DNA of 64,000 nt from Taeniopygia guttata. Taxonomy: Eukaryota > Chordata > Aves > Passeriformes > Estrildidae. The stretch covers positions 24,779,001 through 24,843,000 of the forward strand of contig NC_133064.1 in the NCBI RefSeq assembly GCF_048771995.1, written 5' to 3'. The position numbers and the translations under genes were made by a program. Numbering within the stretch: the first letter of the stretch is position 1; every line of letters starts with the position of its first letter. Below are positions 1 to 12,708 of the stretch, in pieces. The notes under the pieces are model-generated. The model saw nothing but the letters and a program-made list of their open reading frames with translations. It made no database searches and was not told the DNA's origin.

Positions 1-98
1 GTCCCAACCCTTTTCTCTGGTTCCTTGTCCCATTTCCTCAGGACCCCACCCCCTCATTCCTGGCATCTGTCTCCCTGCTCCAATCCCTTCCCTTGACA

Positions 99-260
99 GG
101 TGGTGCTACAACAGGTGGCTTGTCAGCCATTGTAATTAATGTGAAGCATCCTGATGGCCAACAAGCTAACATCAGACCCTATGTTGCTGAGGCTCCTCAA
201 AATTTGTGGGGACGAGATTGTTTATCTCAATGGGGTGTCAGGATTACGACAGATTTTTAA
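99..260 (+). pseudogene. ERV protease, C-terminal remnant
   Basis: The frame beginning at 99 encodes the C-terminal part of a retroviral aspartic protease, with the typical closing motif [10 protein letters not shown] at about 210-240. It ends at TAA 258-260. The catalytic DTG is not present in the window. The reverse transcriptase that follows is in the -1 frame relative to this one and overlaps its end, the arrangement expected when pol is reached by a ribosomal frameshift. The run of five T just before the stop could be the slip site but is not a textbook heptamer. Confidence 0.6.
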
Positions 261-2868
261 TAGGGGCCACTGTGATGCAGGGTAAACGTCCAGTCATAGC
301 CTTGACATGGTTGACAGATAGACCTGTCTGGGCTGATCAGTGGTCCCTTACTATTGAAAAGCTCACTGCCCTGCAAGAATTAGTCATGGAACAATTGCAA
401 GAGGGACATATTGAAGAATCTTTTAGCCCCTGGAATACCCCTGTTTTTGTAATAAAGAAATCGGGGAAATGGAGACTTTTACATGATTTACGACAGATAA
501 ATGCTGTAATGGCAACAATGGGAGCTTTACAACCAGGCCTCCCTACACCTGCAATGATTCCACAGGATTGGCAAATAGTTGTCATTGATCTGAAAGATTG
601 TTTCTTTACTATTCCATTGGCTGAGCAAGATAAAGAAAAATTTGCATTTACTGTTCCTTCCACGAATCATGGTCAACCCAATAAAAGATATCAGTGGAAA
701 GTACTCCCCCAAGGCATGAAAAACTCGCCAACTATTTGTCAATGGTTCGTGGCATAGGCCTTGTCAAAAGTGGGGGAGCAATTTAATAATTGCTATTGTT
801 ATCATTATATGGATGATATCTTGTTGGCATCTGACAACATACAACAGTTATCAGCTCTTAAAGAATGTGCTGTGACAAATTTGAAAGCCTTTGGTCTGAT
901 TATCGCCCCAGAGAAAGTGCAGGAGCACATGCCTTGGAAATATCTAGGTATGTTGGTGACTAAAACTCAAGTTATGCCTCAACCTTTAAAATTGGATATT
1001 GATGTTAAAAGTGTTACTGATGTACAGAAATTGGTTGGTGCAATAGGTTGGATTCGATCATATTTAGGCATAACTTATTATCAGATGCAATCATTGTTTG
1101 ACTTGCTATCGGGGATCACTTCCTCTACTGAAGAGAGGCAATTGACTCCGGCAGCAAAGAGGACTTTAGAAGAAATTGAATTAGCTTTGGCACACAAATT
1201 TGTTAACAGAATAGATACCTCTGTTGATGTCCAAATGTTTATTTTGAAGGACCATGAAATACCATGCAGAATACTGTGCCAATGGAGTGATAATTGGGAA
1301 GACCAACTGCATGTTTTGGAATGGATATTTTTATCTTTCAGATCTCGGAAAACAGCTCCAGGACTTTATGAGCTTTTTGCAGATATTATCATCAAAGGTC
1401 GCAGGCGTTGTCATGAGATTCTGGGATACGACCCTGTGACCATTGTGATACCTCTACAACAGCAGTATTTTGAATGGTGCTTTCAAAATAATCATGAGTT
1501 GCAATCTGCCTTATCTGGTTTTGCAGGCCAAATAAAATACCATTTGCCTTCTCATCCTGTTTTAAAACTGACCAAGGAGATTCCTTTTGAAAGGAAGCAA
1601 ATTTGTTCTCCTGTTCCAGTGGATGGTATAGCAGTTTTTACAGATGGATGAGGGAGAACTGGAAAAGCAGCTGTGGCCTGGAAAAGGGATGATCACTGGG
1701 AATATGAGACAATGATTCAACAAGGATCTCCTCAACTGGTTTAACTTTGTGCTGTTCTTTTGGCTTTTTCTTTATTTTCTGATTCTGTAAATGTAGTTAC
1801 TGATTCCATTTATGATGCTAATTTAGTTAAACATCTGGATCAAGCAGTGTTGTACAATGTTCAAGAGAAACCCTTATTTACCATGTTAGTGAAGTTATGG
1901 ACAGTTATTTGTGCTCGAAAACATCCTTATTTTATTATGCATATTCATAGCCACACATCATTACCTGGATTTTTTGTTGAAGGTAATGCTTATGTAGCTT
2001 CCCTAGTAGCTGCTGCTGCAATCAAAACTGTACCTAATGTGTTGCAGCAGGCAGTTTCTCATCAATTTTTTCATCAGAGTGCTCAAGCTTTACAGCAGCA
2101 ATTTAACTTGTCTCCTGGTGAAGCAAAATCAATCCTTTTTTCTTGTCCTGACTGTCACATGACTCATGTTTCTCAGTATTATGGTACCAACCCTAGGGGT
2201 TTATCTGCTTTAGAGGAATGGCAAACAGATGTGACAAAAATGCCGGAATTTGGTCGCTTTAAGCATGTTCATGTTACAGTAGATACCTTTTCTCATGCCA
2301 TGGTTGCTTCAGCACTCACAGGAGAAAAATCTCGCAATGCTATTCGTCATTTTTATCATGCCTTTTCTATCCTAGGTGTTCCATGTCATATAAAAACAGA
2401 TAATGGCCCAGCATATGCTTTGCAGAAAAAGCAAGCATTCTTTCGTGCTTGGGGCATTGAGCATTCAACAGGTATTCCACATGTTCCCACGGGCCAAGCG
2501 ATCATCGAAAGGGCTCATGGTCTTCTTAAACGTCAGGTTCAAAAACAAAAAGGGGGAATGCAACAGGAGTCACCTCAAGTGAGATTAGATAAAGCTCTTT
2601 ATGTGTTAAATTTTTTGCGTCCCCTACCTGACTCACAGTTATCTCCAATTTTCTACCATTTTTCCTCTTTGAATTCTAAGAAACCAGATTTTCGTAGAAA
2701 TGTTAAGGCATGGGTTAAGGATCTAATTACTGGTATGTGGTCCAGTCCAGTGGAACTAATAACCTGGGGGAGAGGTTATGCTTGTGTTTTGACAGATAAT
2801 GGTCCTTGATGGGTTCCTTCTCACTGTATTAAACCTTATCTGGAACGTGCAGGAAGGAATAGAATGGA
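206..2868 (+). pseudogene. ERVK-type pol (RT, RNase H, integrase), broken
   Basis: One frame carries the whole pol and is interrupted by in-frame stops at 755-757, 1649-1651, 1742-1744 and 2807-2809. RT motifs are present: LLHDLRQIN, the LPQG motif ([10 protein letters not shown]), and the YMDD active site near 808. RNase H starts around FTDG, just before the second stop. The integrase has an HHCC-type zinc region (residues around 2065-2160), the catalytic D in WQTDVTK, a second D in KTDNGPAY, and the E in QAIIERAHG. The last stop falls near the normal C-terminus of integrase, with related residues continuing for a few dozen codons. RT resembles that of the E1 element at 56861 but is clearly diverged. 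This is a dead copy. Confidence 0.85.
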
Positions 2869-3219
2869 TGGTTCCACAGCCGAAGCAGAACATATGGATG
2901 ACACTGGTTAAGGCCATATATCAGGACATGTATCTTATCAGTCTTTATGTGTTTTCATAGTAACTAGAGGATGTGGGTTTGGTTTGCACTTATTAGGATA
3001 ACACTTTAGATGGTTATAGTTTAGAGATATAATTTGATAGGATAGAGTAGTTAAACTTAAAAGCACTTATAGATGGATGAAGGACAGGAATGATTGTGTA
3101 AAGAATGGAAATGTTAATTTTGTTGAAGGTTGAAATTGTTGTTTGTGTTTCCCGTCTGCTTGAATTTTTGCAAAGGGCCCTGCAGAAATCCATAGCAGCT
3201 GTATTTACAGGTCAAAAAC

Positions 3220-3232
3220 AAAAAGGAGGAAT
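3220..3232 (+). other. Polypurine tract
   Basis: A purine-rich run (AAAAAGGAGGAA followed by T) lies directly before the TG that opens the LTR at 3233. This is where plus-strand DNA synthesis is primed in retroviruses, and it fixes the LTR boundary. Confidence 0.7.
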
Positions 3233-3584
3233 TGCGGAAGGGGCTAACAGCAAGCCTGTTAGCTAAAGAAGCTGAGAAGCAAGAAGAAGCTGATAAGCAG
3301 CTTTCTCCAAGGCTGTCACCAAGGAGACCAAGAGAAGAGAGGAAGTGAAGAAAGATAAGAAGAGATCTTTGCAGCTGGATGAAGTATTTTTAGAAAGTTA
3401 GCTGAAGTCACTGTTACTTTTCACCAATGGTGTTATGTTGAATTATTGTAGCCAATAGTTAAGGCAGAAGAAGGATAAACAATTAGAAAGTGTATAAAAG
3501 GTCAGCCATCTTCGAGAATAAACAGTTGCCATCTGAAACTGCTTACTGTCTATACTTTGTGTCGCGACCGCCTCAACAGCGACA
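3233..3584 (+). repeat. 3' LTR of the first ERVK-type provirus
   Basis: It begins with TG right after the polypurine tract and probably ends at CA 3583-3584. It contains a TATA box (TATAAAAG, 3493-3500) and a polyadenylation signal AATAAA at 3517-3522. The end point is chosen by the TG...CA rule because no second LTR is available for comparison. Confidence 0.65.
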
Positions 3585-4083
3585 ATGTCTCTCTCATTCA
3601 TTCTCACAACAAGACAACAAGGTACCTTTACTTTCAAGTCACTTGTTAATATCCACCCATGGGTATTGTGAAATCTCAAATGTTGTTGGCCAACCCCAGA
3701 TTCTCTTGGGTATCGCTCAATCTGGCAACTTTGTGAGACCCCACTTTTGTCCCATTTCCTAGTGGATTGTTGTGGGTCTCAGATTCAGTCAAAGAAAGAA
3801 ATTGAGAGTTTCTAGCCAGGCAAAAAGCCTGGGAAAGAGCTGGGAAAGGATGTAAATAATTCTTTATTTCTCTTGTTCTCACATTGTTTATAGTTAAGTT
3901 CTAGCACTGTGTGTCAAGCACTCTGAACCAATGTTATGGGTTGTTTTCACTTCAGAACCAATGGATTTGGCCTTTGCGAAGCTCTGTATAAAAGAGCGGT
4001 GTATTTTGAATAAATCGGAGTTTTACTCTCAGCAGCCTTCTGAGCCTGTGTCTCTTCATTCCCGTCCTGCCTCGACAGCGAAA
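3585..4083 (+). repeat. LTR-like promoter segment of a second ERV
   Basis: Within this stretch, about 3890-4083 looks like an LTR 3' part. It has two CCAAT-type motifs (ACCAAT at about 3927 and 3958), TATAAAAG at 3987-3994, and AATAAA at 4009-4014. It ends CCTCGACAGCGA, close to the CCTCAACAGCGA near the end of the preceding LTR, so the two are probably related. Its 5' boundary could not be placed. Confidence 0.5.
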
Positions 4084-6390
4084 GATTGTGCTATGAAACT
4101 CTTAGCTCCCTTTCTCCAAGGGGTCCAACCCCTTCCCTGAGACCCAGTCCCAGTCACCCCGGGGGATCTTTCATTCCTTTTATCTCTTGTTTAGCTTCCT
4201 CACTGGCTGGGTTTCTCCCGAAAACTCAGAACTGCAGCCCTCAGAAGCTCCTCACTCATTTTGCAGGTCTGGAGTAGCCAGCCCGTGTCTCATTCACACA
4301 CTATTCATCCCCCCCATTTCCGCCCCCATTCTGCCCCCCCCTCCTCCCGAAAAGACTTACAATCCTTTGTTCTTCTTCGGGTATTTGTGCAAAAGAATTG
4401 TGGGGCGAGCTACCACGATTCTTAGGGAGCCTTTTCCCTTTCCTTTATGTGTCTCTTTTTGTCCACGGGGTGGCAACCTGCAACTGACAATTACACCAGA
4501 AGAAACAGCAGGGTTGCCAAACTCAGAGGAGTGCACCTTCCCCGCTCAGGATATCCTGGTGGTCTTGGAAGCAAGGTGTTACATCCCAGATGAGTCCCCA
4601 AATTGTGAAAAACAAGGTTCACTCTCCTGGTAAAATTTAAAAGTTGAATAAAAGACAATAGGAAACAAAGACAATAAAGCAAAGATTTATGGCTGGGTGC
4701 CTCTTGGCATTCTGCCAAGAGCACACCTGCTATTTTGGAAACACCCTTTATATACCATTTCTATTGTATCAGCCTGTTGCATATTCATAAACAATTATGC
4801 ATATTTAAACTTTTCCCCAAACTAGTTTACATGTTCCAAGGACTGTTTAGCATGGCCCCTCCTTGGGTCCACCTTTTTAGAGCATGCACATTTCTTGGTT
4901 GTGGTTTTAGTCCATTCTTATTATTGCCTCCAGGTTTTGGGCTTTGGTGCATACTTTCTACCAACAGTAAGTGTTGATAATTGGCATATCAGTAGTACCG
5001 GTCCTCATCATATGTTCATTGAATGTTATCCCAACCAAGCAGGCATTTTAACACAAGCATACTATATCAGATATTTCACTACTATATCTAACAGAAATAA
5101 AAACTATATCTTTATAGCAAAGTTACTTTAACATTATACATCTAGCTACCATTTTAATATTTGCAAAAAGCCAATATTATATGTATAACAAGCCCAAGGC
5201 AGTGGCAGAAAAACAACGGGGCTGGGCAGTGGCAGCCAGACTCTCACAAACAGCCCAGAGATGCTCTCAGAGGGGGTTGGGGGTCAGGGTCCTGGGTTTT
5301 CCCCTGAGGCACTCAAATAGGTGGTGAGGGTCCTTTCCAGTGAGATCGGGTGTTCAATAAGGTCCCAGTTCAATTGCCACTCTTACGAGCAAAGCCTCAC
5401 TCACGATAGAAGTAGTAAAAAGATGGAGCTCTGCGGTGGCAGCGAATTCTTTCCACAGCAACCGCAGACTGGCTATCTCCCCTTTGATCCAAGAGCAAGA
5501 GAGAGCCAGGAGCTGAGCTCAGCCCCTCATCCCCCAGCCAAAATCCCACAGAATCTCTGCACCTCCCAAGAGAAAGCCTCCACCAGCTAGGAGGGCAGCC
5601 TGATGCACCCTTCCCCCTCCTCCTCTCAGCCACATCCTTTGTTCTCTTTAAATATCGGTCGTTATCATATCTTAGGCAACAGATGGGACAAAATTCCCTG
5701 AGAGAAAGGAGAAAAAAAAAAAAGGGAAAACTCTAACCTCCAACACATCTGTTATATGTAATAAAGATAATTCATGCCGGACGAGTGATATGTATGTAAT
5801 ATTTGATATTTGGGGGAATGTGACTTCATTACCTGAAGCTGTAATTGGATAATTAACCCCTGATATGCAAATAGACCAAACTTATATCGGCCAAAAAACT
5901 TGTGACTGTCATCCATCTTGGGTCTAGTTTCTGCAAAGCTTTTGCACTGCCCTGGGTGTACCTATTGAAGGGCTTTTAATTGTCACCCTGTTCTTTTGAG
6001 AGTTTTAAAGTTCTTCTAAAAGTTTCTTACGCCTTCTGCTATTTACATCTTTCAAGTGAAATTTCTGACGCATGTTCTTGTAAATAATTATTGTTTTGCA
6101 TTCTTCTTTGTGGGGGGACAAAACTGATGGACTGTTGGTTTGACCAGTGTGGTTGGAGAGGTGGCAGTTTCACCCTCCAATCCACTGTCACTTTTGCTAT
6201 TGTATATATAGAGGAGTCAGCAAATACAGTTTGCTTTTTTGGGTTCTTTTTCTTTCCTTTTACATCTAGCCTGCTTCTGTGAGTTATTTTGTGTCACAGT
6301 GTGACATTTAATAAATACCTGTCACCGCTGAGTCAGGAACAGTAGTGAAAGTGACACATAGACTCTAGGTCTCTTTGAAGTGATACGTGG
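4084..6390. other. No gene; unresolved repeat-derived sequence
   Basis: No convincing coding frame. The part at about 4600-4760 has an LTR-like look in antisense (A-rich region, a TATATA motif near the left edge of the TTTATATACC block), but I cannot fix its ends. A short A-run lies near 5713. The remainder is AT-rich with no recognisable motif. Confidence 0.4.
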
Positions 6391-7533
6391 AATAAATAGA
6401 CTCCACAACTCAATGTAGTTGTGAAGTGGGTATTTATTGTCAGCGCCCGGCACAAGTGAGATAGCTCTCGTGAAAACCTGTGCATCGAACCCTGGTATGG
6501 GCCACATCTTTATTCACAAAGGTGTTCCATATACATTACATTGCAACACCTGTTCATGCATATTCAACCCCTGGCCCCACCTGTCCTCGCCTCGCATGGT
6601 AATTAGATCCATGCCCTTCTGAGCATGGGTTGTTCACCGTGGTGGTCACACGGGCATCCCTCAGTGGTCTCTGAACCTGAAGATTGTGGTCTTCCTCATG
6701 ACTGAACTTTTCTCCTTTGCTCATGTGCTTTGGTCCTTGGTGCTTATCTGAGTATGTCTGTCGATTTTGATCATCTTGGAGACAGAGGAGCTCCTTTATC
6801 TAGGTTTCTTACATTCCTTGGTCTTCTCCCGGTATTGTTCTTTATTGCAAGAAGCTTCAAAAATTTGCATTTTCCTATGCCCTTTGTACCATGGCAGAGG
6901 TTTCTTAAGTAAAAGGTTAAAATTCAACACACAATTCTACAAGCTAAAATTGAAATGCTTAATTCATATTGTGAACCCCCAAAACCTCCATTTCATCTTC
7001 AGAAGGCTAAATCCGAGTTTATTAGAAACTCATTCTTTTATACACTGCTCCAATATAGGTGGACCTGATCGATCATTTAATCAACACCCCTCACACCATT
7101 GTCTAATTAAGAAAACACCCTTTGGTAAACATCTTATGAGAAAACAATTGTTCAAAACACCATCTGCAAGATTGTTTTAATTCTTTCTCCCAGCCTTCTC
7201 AAAACTCCCCAGAACAATTCCTGGGAAAGTTTATCTTTTTCTCTCTCTCTGACTAAACTGTCACATCCACAAATACCTACTTTATTCCCAAACTCTGTCT
7301 AGCCTCTGTTCTATGTAACCTCTTTGGGCATCACCTCAGCCTTGTTTGTTTTTCCCTAGACCTGAGATGTTGGAACAATAGTGTTACTTAGGCAGCTTAA
7401 CTTGCAGTCCAATGTTCCAGTCAGGTATTTTCAGAGAGGCTTCTTTGGTTGTAGCTTCTTTATACATTTTTTTTATAATGGACAAAGCACTTCTATAACA
7501 ATGTTCAGGCATGAATCATTTCAGTCCCTGACA
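6391..7533 (-). repeat. LTR-family sequence (antisense), about 1.1 kb
   Basis: Segments at 7020-7240 (GAAACTCATTC..., CTAATTAAGAAA.CACC) recur at about 34500-34740, and the segment at 7365-7533 recurs at about 32340-32532. All three stretches end or lie in the same orientation, and two end in CTGACA or GTGACA. A reverse-strand polyadenylation signal (TTTATT) is present near 6432. I read this as one of three related minus-strand LTRs. Its left edge is approximate. Confidence 0.5.
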
Positions 7534-7600
7534 CACCCCAAAATAAGGTCCTCTTGAGGTATGCATCGTGTCTCTCCATCCTTCTTCATGACCCACCGGG

Positions 7601-7995
7601 TACAACCTTGTAGCAATGTATTTGCGAGGTTTAGGCTACAGTGTGCACCAGCCAGGCTGCTTCTAGTTATTCTTATCAGCACCCTCTGGAATTCATCAAG
7701 GTTACTAAGACATAAACTGTGCTAAATTAAGAAAGAAGAGGCTGAGAAAATGAATACCAAGGCTGCAAGAACTAGATAACAGAGGGTGGTGAACCACCTG
7801 GACTGTAACCAATCACAAACTCTGAAGAGTGTGTGCAGAATGTGTGGACAAGATAGAGGCACCAATGAAGAAATGCGTGACTAGTGTGTGCAGTAGTTTT
7901 AGAATCTATAAATAAGTGCATAATGTAAACAATAAACAGCTTCTGCTTAATCATATTGGTTAGTCTTATAGGAGTCCTGTTTTCCCATACAACCT
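7601..7995 (+). repeat. 379-bp solo-LTR-like insertion with 8-bp flanking repeats
   Basis: The element 7609-7987 begins TGTAGCAATG and ends TTTTCCCA. It carries a TATA-like CTATAAATAAG near 7908 and CAATAAAC (polyadenylation signal) near 7930. It is flanked by the perfect direct repeat TACAACCT (7601-7608 and 7988-7995). The uninterrupted site is visible in copy C near 50510 (GTACAACCTGATCC), which proves an insertion. The architecture and size resemble short alpharetrovirus-type LTRs, but 8-bp duplications are unusual for retroviruses. Confidence 0.65.
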
Positions 7996-8310
7996 GGTCC
8001 CTGAGCAAAGACAACTCCATGGATGGGTTTGTCTTTGCTCAAGGCAGAATTAATCCAACCAGTCTTTCATAACATACCTTTCGTATGTACCACTGAAACC
8101 TTATCCCCATCTCTTGTTCACAAGGGTTCAGATTTGGCAGGTCCACCTCAGTTAGTGGAGCCTCTGGTGTTAACTAACTAAGTGGCCTTTGCTAAATGCA
8201 ACTCCCAGTTTTTGAAAGTCCCCTTGCCCAGTGCCTTCAAGGTGGTTTTTAGCATTCTGTTGCACCCTTCAGCTTTCCGAGAAGCTGATGTTGCCTTTTT
8301 CCCAACCTGG

Positions 8311-8760
8311 AAATTATACTCAAGATAATTTTAGTAAGGAGGTAATAAAAAAGTGGATCTTTATTTGAAGGCCTTCAGGAGCACTTATGGAAAGATGACC
8401 ACAAAAGCCCATTCCCTAGGGGTGAGTACATGTTACAGTGCGGTCGGGATATGCTTTTCCCCATTTCCAGGGACCCCTGTGACTGGGATCAGATAAGAGT
8501 GTCCCTTCCTTCCTGCCCTGATGGGGTTGGCAGAGAGCCAGAAAGCCCTCCCTGTCCAAAGCCTAGATAAGCCCATGACCCTTCCTGTTCGCCCTCTTTT
8601 CCCCCCTGATCTCATGGAATAAAGAAGCTGGACAACCACATCGGGGTTAGAGCCTCTTTTGAATCTTGCCCATCTCCTGATGTTCCTCCCCTCAAGGCCT
8701 CATATATCTGGGCTAGCCTAATAATTTGGGGCTGAGAGGGGTAGTAGCATCAAGTACATT
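8311..8760 (+). repeat. LTR fragment related to the E1 LTR
   Basis: From 8431 (TGTTACAGTG) to about 8730 this matches the LTR at 46554-46890: shared GGGGTTGGC.GAGAGCCAG, GTCCAAA.CCTA.ATA, a polyadenylation signal (GGAATAAAGA, near 8617), and GAGCCTCTTTTGAAT. The left part (8330-8430) has no counterpart that I could place. It sits inside L copy A. Confidence 0.6.
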
Positions 8761-9090
8761 TTTACAAGTTTTAGGAAATAAGCATAACTGATAAAACGCA
8801 CAAATTAGGATGACAGGTGGCGCTGCAATTTTCTGCCAGGTCAAGCCCCTTCTCTGCAGTCTCCCCCTCGGCACTAGCTGTACTTTGTCCCTGAAATGTA
8901 TCTTGAAGAGTTGTTCTTTGTGGGAATCCAGGGATACCCTCTCTTCTTGGAATTTGCGAAGAGTGTGTGTGCTCTGTTCTTCTCCCCCCCCCCCTTTTTT
9001 TTTTTTTTTTTTTTTCTCTGCTGATGAAGGTTGGAGGTTGTTTGATGTTTCTTCTTGTTCTTCTTGCTGATGCCCACCAGGGACGCCATT
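8761..9090 (-). other. Leader remnant of a minus-strand ERV, with homopolymers
   Basis: Directly left of the LTR at 9091-9711. Reading the minus strand away from that LTR, a TGGCG-starting block (about 9073-9088) is placed where a primer binding site would be. Further on there is a C-run followed by a T-run at about 8985-9015. Short open frames here are low-complexity and are not called as genes. Confidence 0.4.
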
Positions 9091-9711
9091 TGTCGGAATC
9101 TGTGGTATTTAGATGATTCCGAGATTGCAGAAAGTCTCTGTCTTTCTGCCCCGTTGCCAAAGAAGAAGCCATAATTCGTCTGTGCTGTTTTCAAGGTTGT
9201 TTATTCTTGCTTATCTATAACATGTTCTGCTGCCCTGCTGCAGGTCTGTCCTGCAGGGCAGCGTGCGGGGCTCTGCCCCCAGTGAGATGTTACAAACATT
9301 ATATACCAGAAACTACGTGTACTATATTTACAATAATGTGCCAATATCTATCATCTACATTAAACAGTGTGTCCCCAGCCTAAATCAATAGAAAAATGCC
9401 AACACTACAGTGAAACATGGAGGGCATGAAGAAGGAGGAAAAGGACAAGACACACCCAATTCCTCCATCTTGTCCCCTCTGAACCCCTAATCTAGAAACC
9501 TAAAATTTTACTTTTGCACCCGTGCCACACTTAATTATTACTCATATCAAACACTCAGAGCTTGTAATTAATCCTGTAAGATTGAAAACACTTTTCCATG
9601 GACAGAGATCAGAGACAGTGTCTCTCGGGTCTCTGTACAGGGGGGTTCCTGACCCCCTGCCAGGGTCCCAGACCTTCCAGGGCAGCCAGAGTGAAGCCCT
9701 GGATTCCCACA
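9091..9711 (-). repeat. LTR, minus orientation, inverted copy of 15275-15881
   Basis: 621 bp beginning TG and ending CA. It is a near-identical reverse complement of the LTR at 15275-15881 over its whole length. The polyadenylation signal AATAAA reads on the minus strand near 9203. The flanks do not form a direct repeat, and a primer-site-like block follows on the left, so this is better read as the 5' LTR of a decayed minus-strand ERV than as a solo LTR. Confidence 0.75.
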
Positions 9712-9927
9712 GTTCTTGGCCTTGGTTCCCAGGAAGAACCAAGATAGGATAGGGGACTTGTACCTCCTGGGGCATGGAGCTCTGGAATTTGTTTTGTCTT
9801 TCTGCTTAGGGAAAGACCATGGAAAAGTATTAGGAAAACTAGCCACTAATACAGTAGGCTATGGATCTACAAATAGATGTGCAAAGAATATAGAGAACAT
9901 GTAAAAGAAAAAGGCAAAACTCAAACT
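9712..9927. other. Unassigned stretch between LTR and L copy A
   Basis: Between the LTR and the point where L integrase homology resumes. No gene and no recognisable repeat boundary. Confidence 0.4.
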
Positions 9928-12669
9928 GCATCACTGGTGCATGGTAAGGAATGTGGTACACCCATTCAATACCATGTTCTCTAGCCCAGGTGTTGATAAG
10001 GCTGTTCTTGAAATGAGCCATGTTGTCAGACTCGATTCTCTCAGGGGTACCATGCCTTCAAAGGACCTGCTTTTCAAGGCCCAAGATGGTGTTCCGAGCA
10101 GTAGCGTGAAGCACGGGGTAGGTCTCTAACCATCCAGTGGTGGCTTCCACCATTGTGAGCACGTAACTCTTGCCTTGGCGGGTTTGAGGCAGTGTGATGT
10201 GATCAATCTGCCAGGCCTCCCAATACCTATATTTGGACCATTGCCCACTATACAGCAGGCACTTCACCCACTTGGCCTGCTTAATCACAGAGCATGTCTC
10301 ACAGTCATGGATAACCTGGAAGATACTCTTCATGGTTAAATCCACCCCTCGGTCTCGTGCCCACTTATAGGTGGCATCTCTGCCCCGATGGCCTGGGGCA
10401 TCATGGGCCCATTGAGCTAGGAACAACAACTCTCCCTTGTGTTGCCAGTCCAAATCTATCTGCAACACCTCTATTTTTGCAGCCTGATCTACCTGTTCAT
10501 TGTTCTGGTGCTCCTCATTACCCCAAATCTTGGGCACATGAGCATCTACATGATGGACTTTCACAGGTAGCTTCTCTACCTGAGTGGAAATGTCTTTCCA
10601 CTCTTCAGCAGCCCAGATTGGTCTTCCTATATGCTGCCAGTTGGCCTTTTTTCACCTTTCCAGCCACCCCCACAGAGCATTCGCTACCATCCATGAATCG
10701 GTGTAAACGTATAGCTTTGGCTACTTCTCTCTTTCAGCAATGTCAAGGGCCAACTTGATGGCTTTGAGTTCAGCAAGTTGGCTCGATCCATGTTCTCTTT
10801 CAGTAGCTTCTGCGACCTGTCGTGTGGTGCTCCATACTGCTGCTTTCCACTTCCGGTTCATCCCTATGATGGGACAGAAACGATCAGTGAAAAGACTGTA
10901 GTGTGTTTCTTCTGCTGGCAGTTGGTTGTATGCTGGAGCTTCATCAGCATGTGTTGCTTGTTCCTGCTCCTATTCATCAGTAAAACAAAAGCTTTCACCT
11001 TCACGCCAAGTAGTGATTATTTCCAAAATCCCAGGGCGATTCAGTTTTCAAATATGGGTGTGCTGTGTGATGAAAGCAATCCATTTGCTCCATGTGGCCT
11101 TGGTGACATCGTGGGTAGAGGGAACCTTTCCTCTGAACATCCACCCCAGCACTGGTAGTCGGAGTGCCAGGAGGAGTTGTGCTTTTGTGCCAAACACCTC
11201 TGAGGAGGCTTGGACTCCTTCATAGGCTACCAAGAACTCTTTCTCTGTTGGGGTGTAGTTCACTTCGGACCATCTGTAACTTCGCCTCCAGAATCCAAGG
11301 GGAAAACCTTGAGTCTCCCCAAGCACTTTCTGCCAAAGTCTCCAGGAAAGACCATTAGGTCCTGTCTTTACTGGGCCAAGGGTTATTGCATGAGTAATCT
11401 CTTGCATGATCTGGGCAAAAGCTTGTTGCTGTTCAGGGCCCCAGTGGAAATCATTCTTCATGCGGGTCACCGGGTAGAGAAGGTTCACAATCTGGCTGTA
11501 CTCGGGGATGTGCATTCTCCAGGAACCTATGGCACCTAGGAAAGCTTGAGTTTCCTTCTTTCTGGTCAGTGGAGACATTGCTGTGATCTTATTGATGACC
11601 TCCATGGGTATCTGACATCATCTGTCTTGCCACTTCACTCCCAGGAACTAGATCACATCTCTTGACTTTACTCATATTGATGGCAAAGCTGGCTTCCAGG
11701 AGAATCTGGATGATCTTCTCTCCTTTCTCAAATACTTCCATTGCCATGTTTACCCACACAATGATGTCCTTGATGTACTGCAGATGTTCCAGATCCTCAC
11801 CCTTTTCCAGTGCAGTCTGGATCAGCCCGTGCCAAATGGTGGGACTGTGCTTCCACCCCAGGGGCAGTTGGTTCCAAGTATAATGCACACCCCTCCAAGC
11901 GAAGGCAAACTGAGGCCTGCCTTCTGCTGCCAAAGGAAGGGAGAAAAACACATCAGTGATGTCAATAGTGGCGTACCACTTCACTACCTTGGACTCAAGC
12001 TCGTACTGAAGCTCCAACATGTCCAGCACATCAGTGATCAGTGGTGGAGTTGCTTCCTTCTAGCCATGATAGTCCAGTCAATCTCCATTCCCCATCAGAC
12101 TTTTGCACAGGCTAAACAGGACTGTTGAAGTGTGAGTGGGCCTTGCTGAGGACCCCTTGACTCTCCAGCTCACAGATTATCTTGTAGATGGGGATCACAG
12201 CATCCCAATTTGTCTGATACAGCTGGCGGTGCACTGTTGAGGTGGTGATCAGTTCTTGTTTCTCCTCCACCTTCAGGAATCCAACTGCAGAAGGATTCTC
12301 TGACAGTCCAGGCAAGGTGTTAAATTTCCTAATACCCTCTGACTCCACAGCAGCTATCCCAAAAGCCCACCTGAGTCCCTTTGGGTCTTTGAAATACCTG
12401 CTGCAGAGTAAATATATTCCCAGAATACATGGGGTCTCTGGACCAATCACAATAGGCTGTTTCTGACACTCCTTCCCCATCAAGCTCACCTCAGCTTCCA
12501 TCAGGGTCAACTGCTGCAATCCCCCTGTCACCCCAGCAATAGAAATGGGTTCTGCCCCCATATGTCCCCATGGCATTAGGGTACACTGAGAACCAGCATT
12601 TGTCAAAGCTTCTAATTTCTGTAACTCTGATGTGCCAGGCCATTGGATCCACACAGTCCAAAATAACAC
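9928..12669 (-). pseudogene. L copy A pro-pol, degenerate
   Basis: Minus-strand fragments at 12112-12669 (protease and start of RT), 11589-12029 (RT palm), 11048-11605 (RT end and connection) and 10058-10564 (RNase H end and integrase), with frameshifts and stops between them. The protease active site is lost (DTGAQ of the relatives reads NAGSQ). The YIDD of the relatives reads YIKD. Integrase keeps the HHCC cysteines (CETC) and the D of WQIDHITLP. At the site where copies C and D have a UGA in RT (DFC-stop), copy A keeps Trp (DFHWGPE), so that stop arose later. Confidence 0.8.
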
Positions 12670-12708
12670 ATTCTCCTGTGCCTCAATTTGGCTAGAAGCA
12701 GGGCCCCT

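Larger units (their letters stand above)
1..3584 (+). mobile_element. ERVK-type provirus, 5'-truncated by window edge
   Basis: This is the 3' half of a class II (betaretrovirus-like) endogenous provirus. In order it shows the end of a protease, reverse transcriptase, RNase H, integrase, a polypurine tract and a 3' LTR. Only about 400 bp separate the integrase from the LTR and no env reading frame is visible, so the element is env-less or env-deleted. The first 98 bases do not read as protease and may be a different sequence or a rearranged part of the element. The 5' end lies outside the window, so target duplications cannot be tested. Confidence 0.85.
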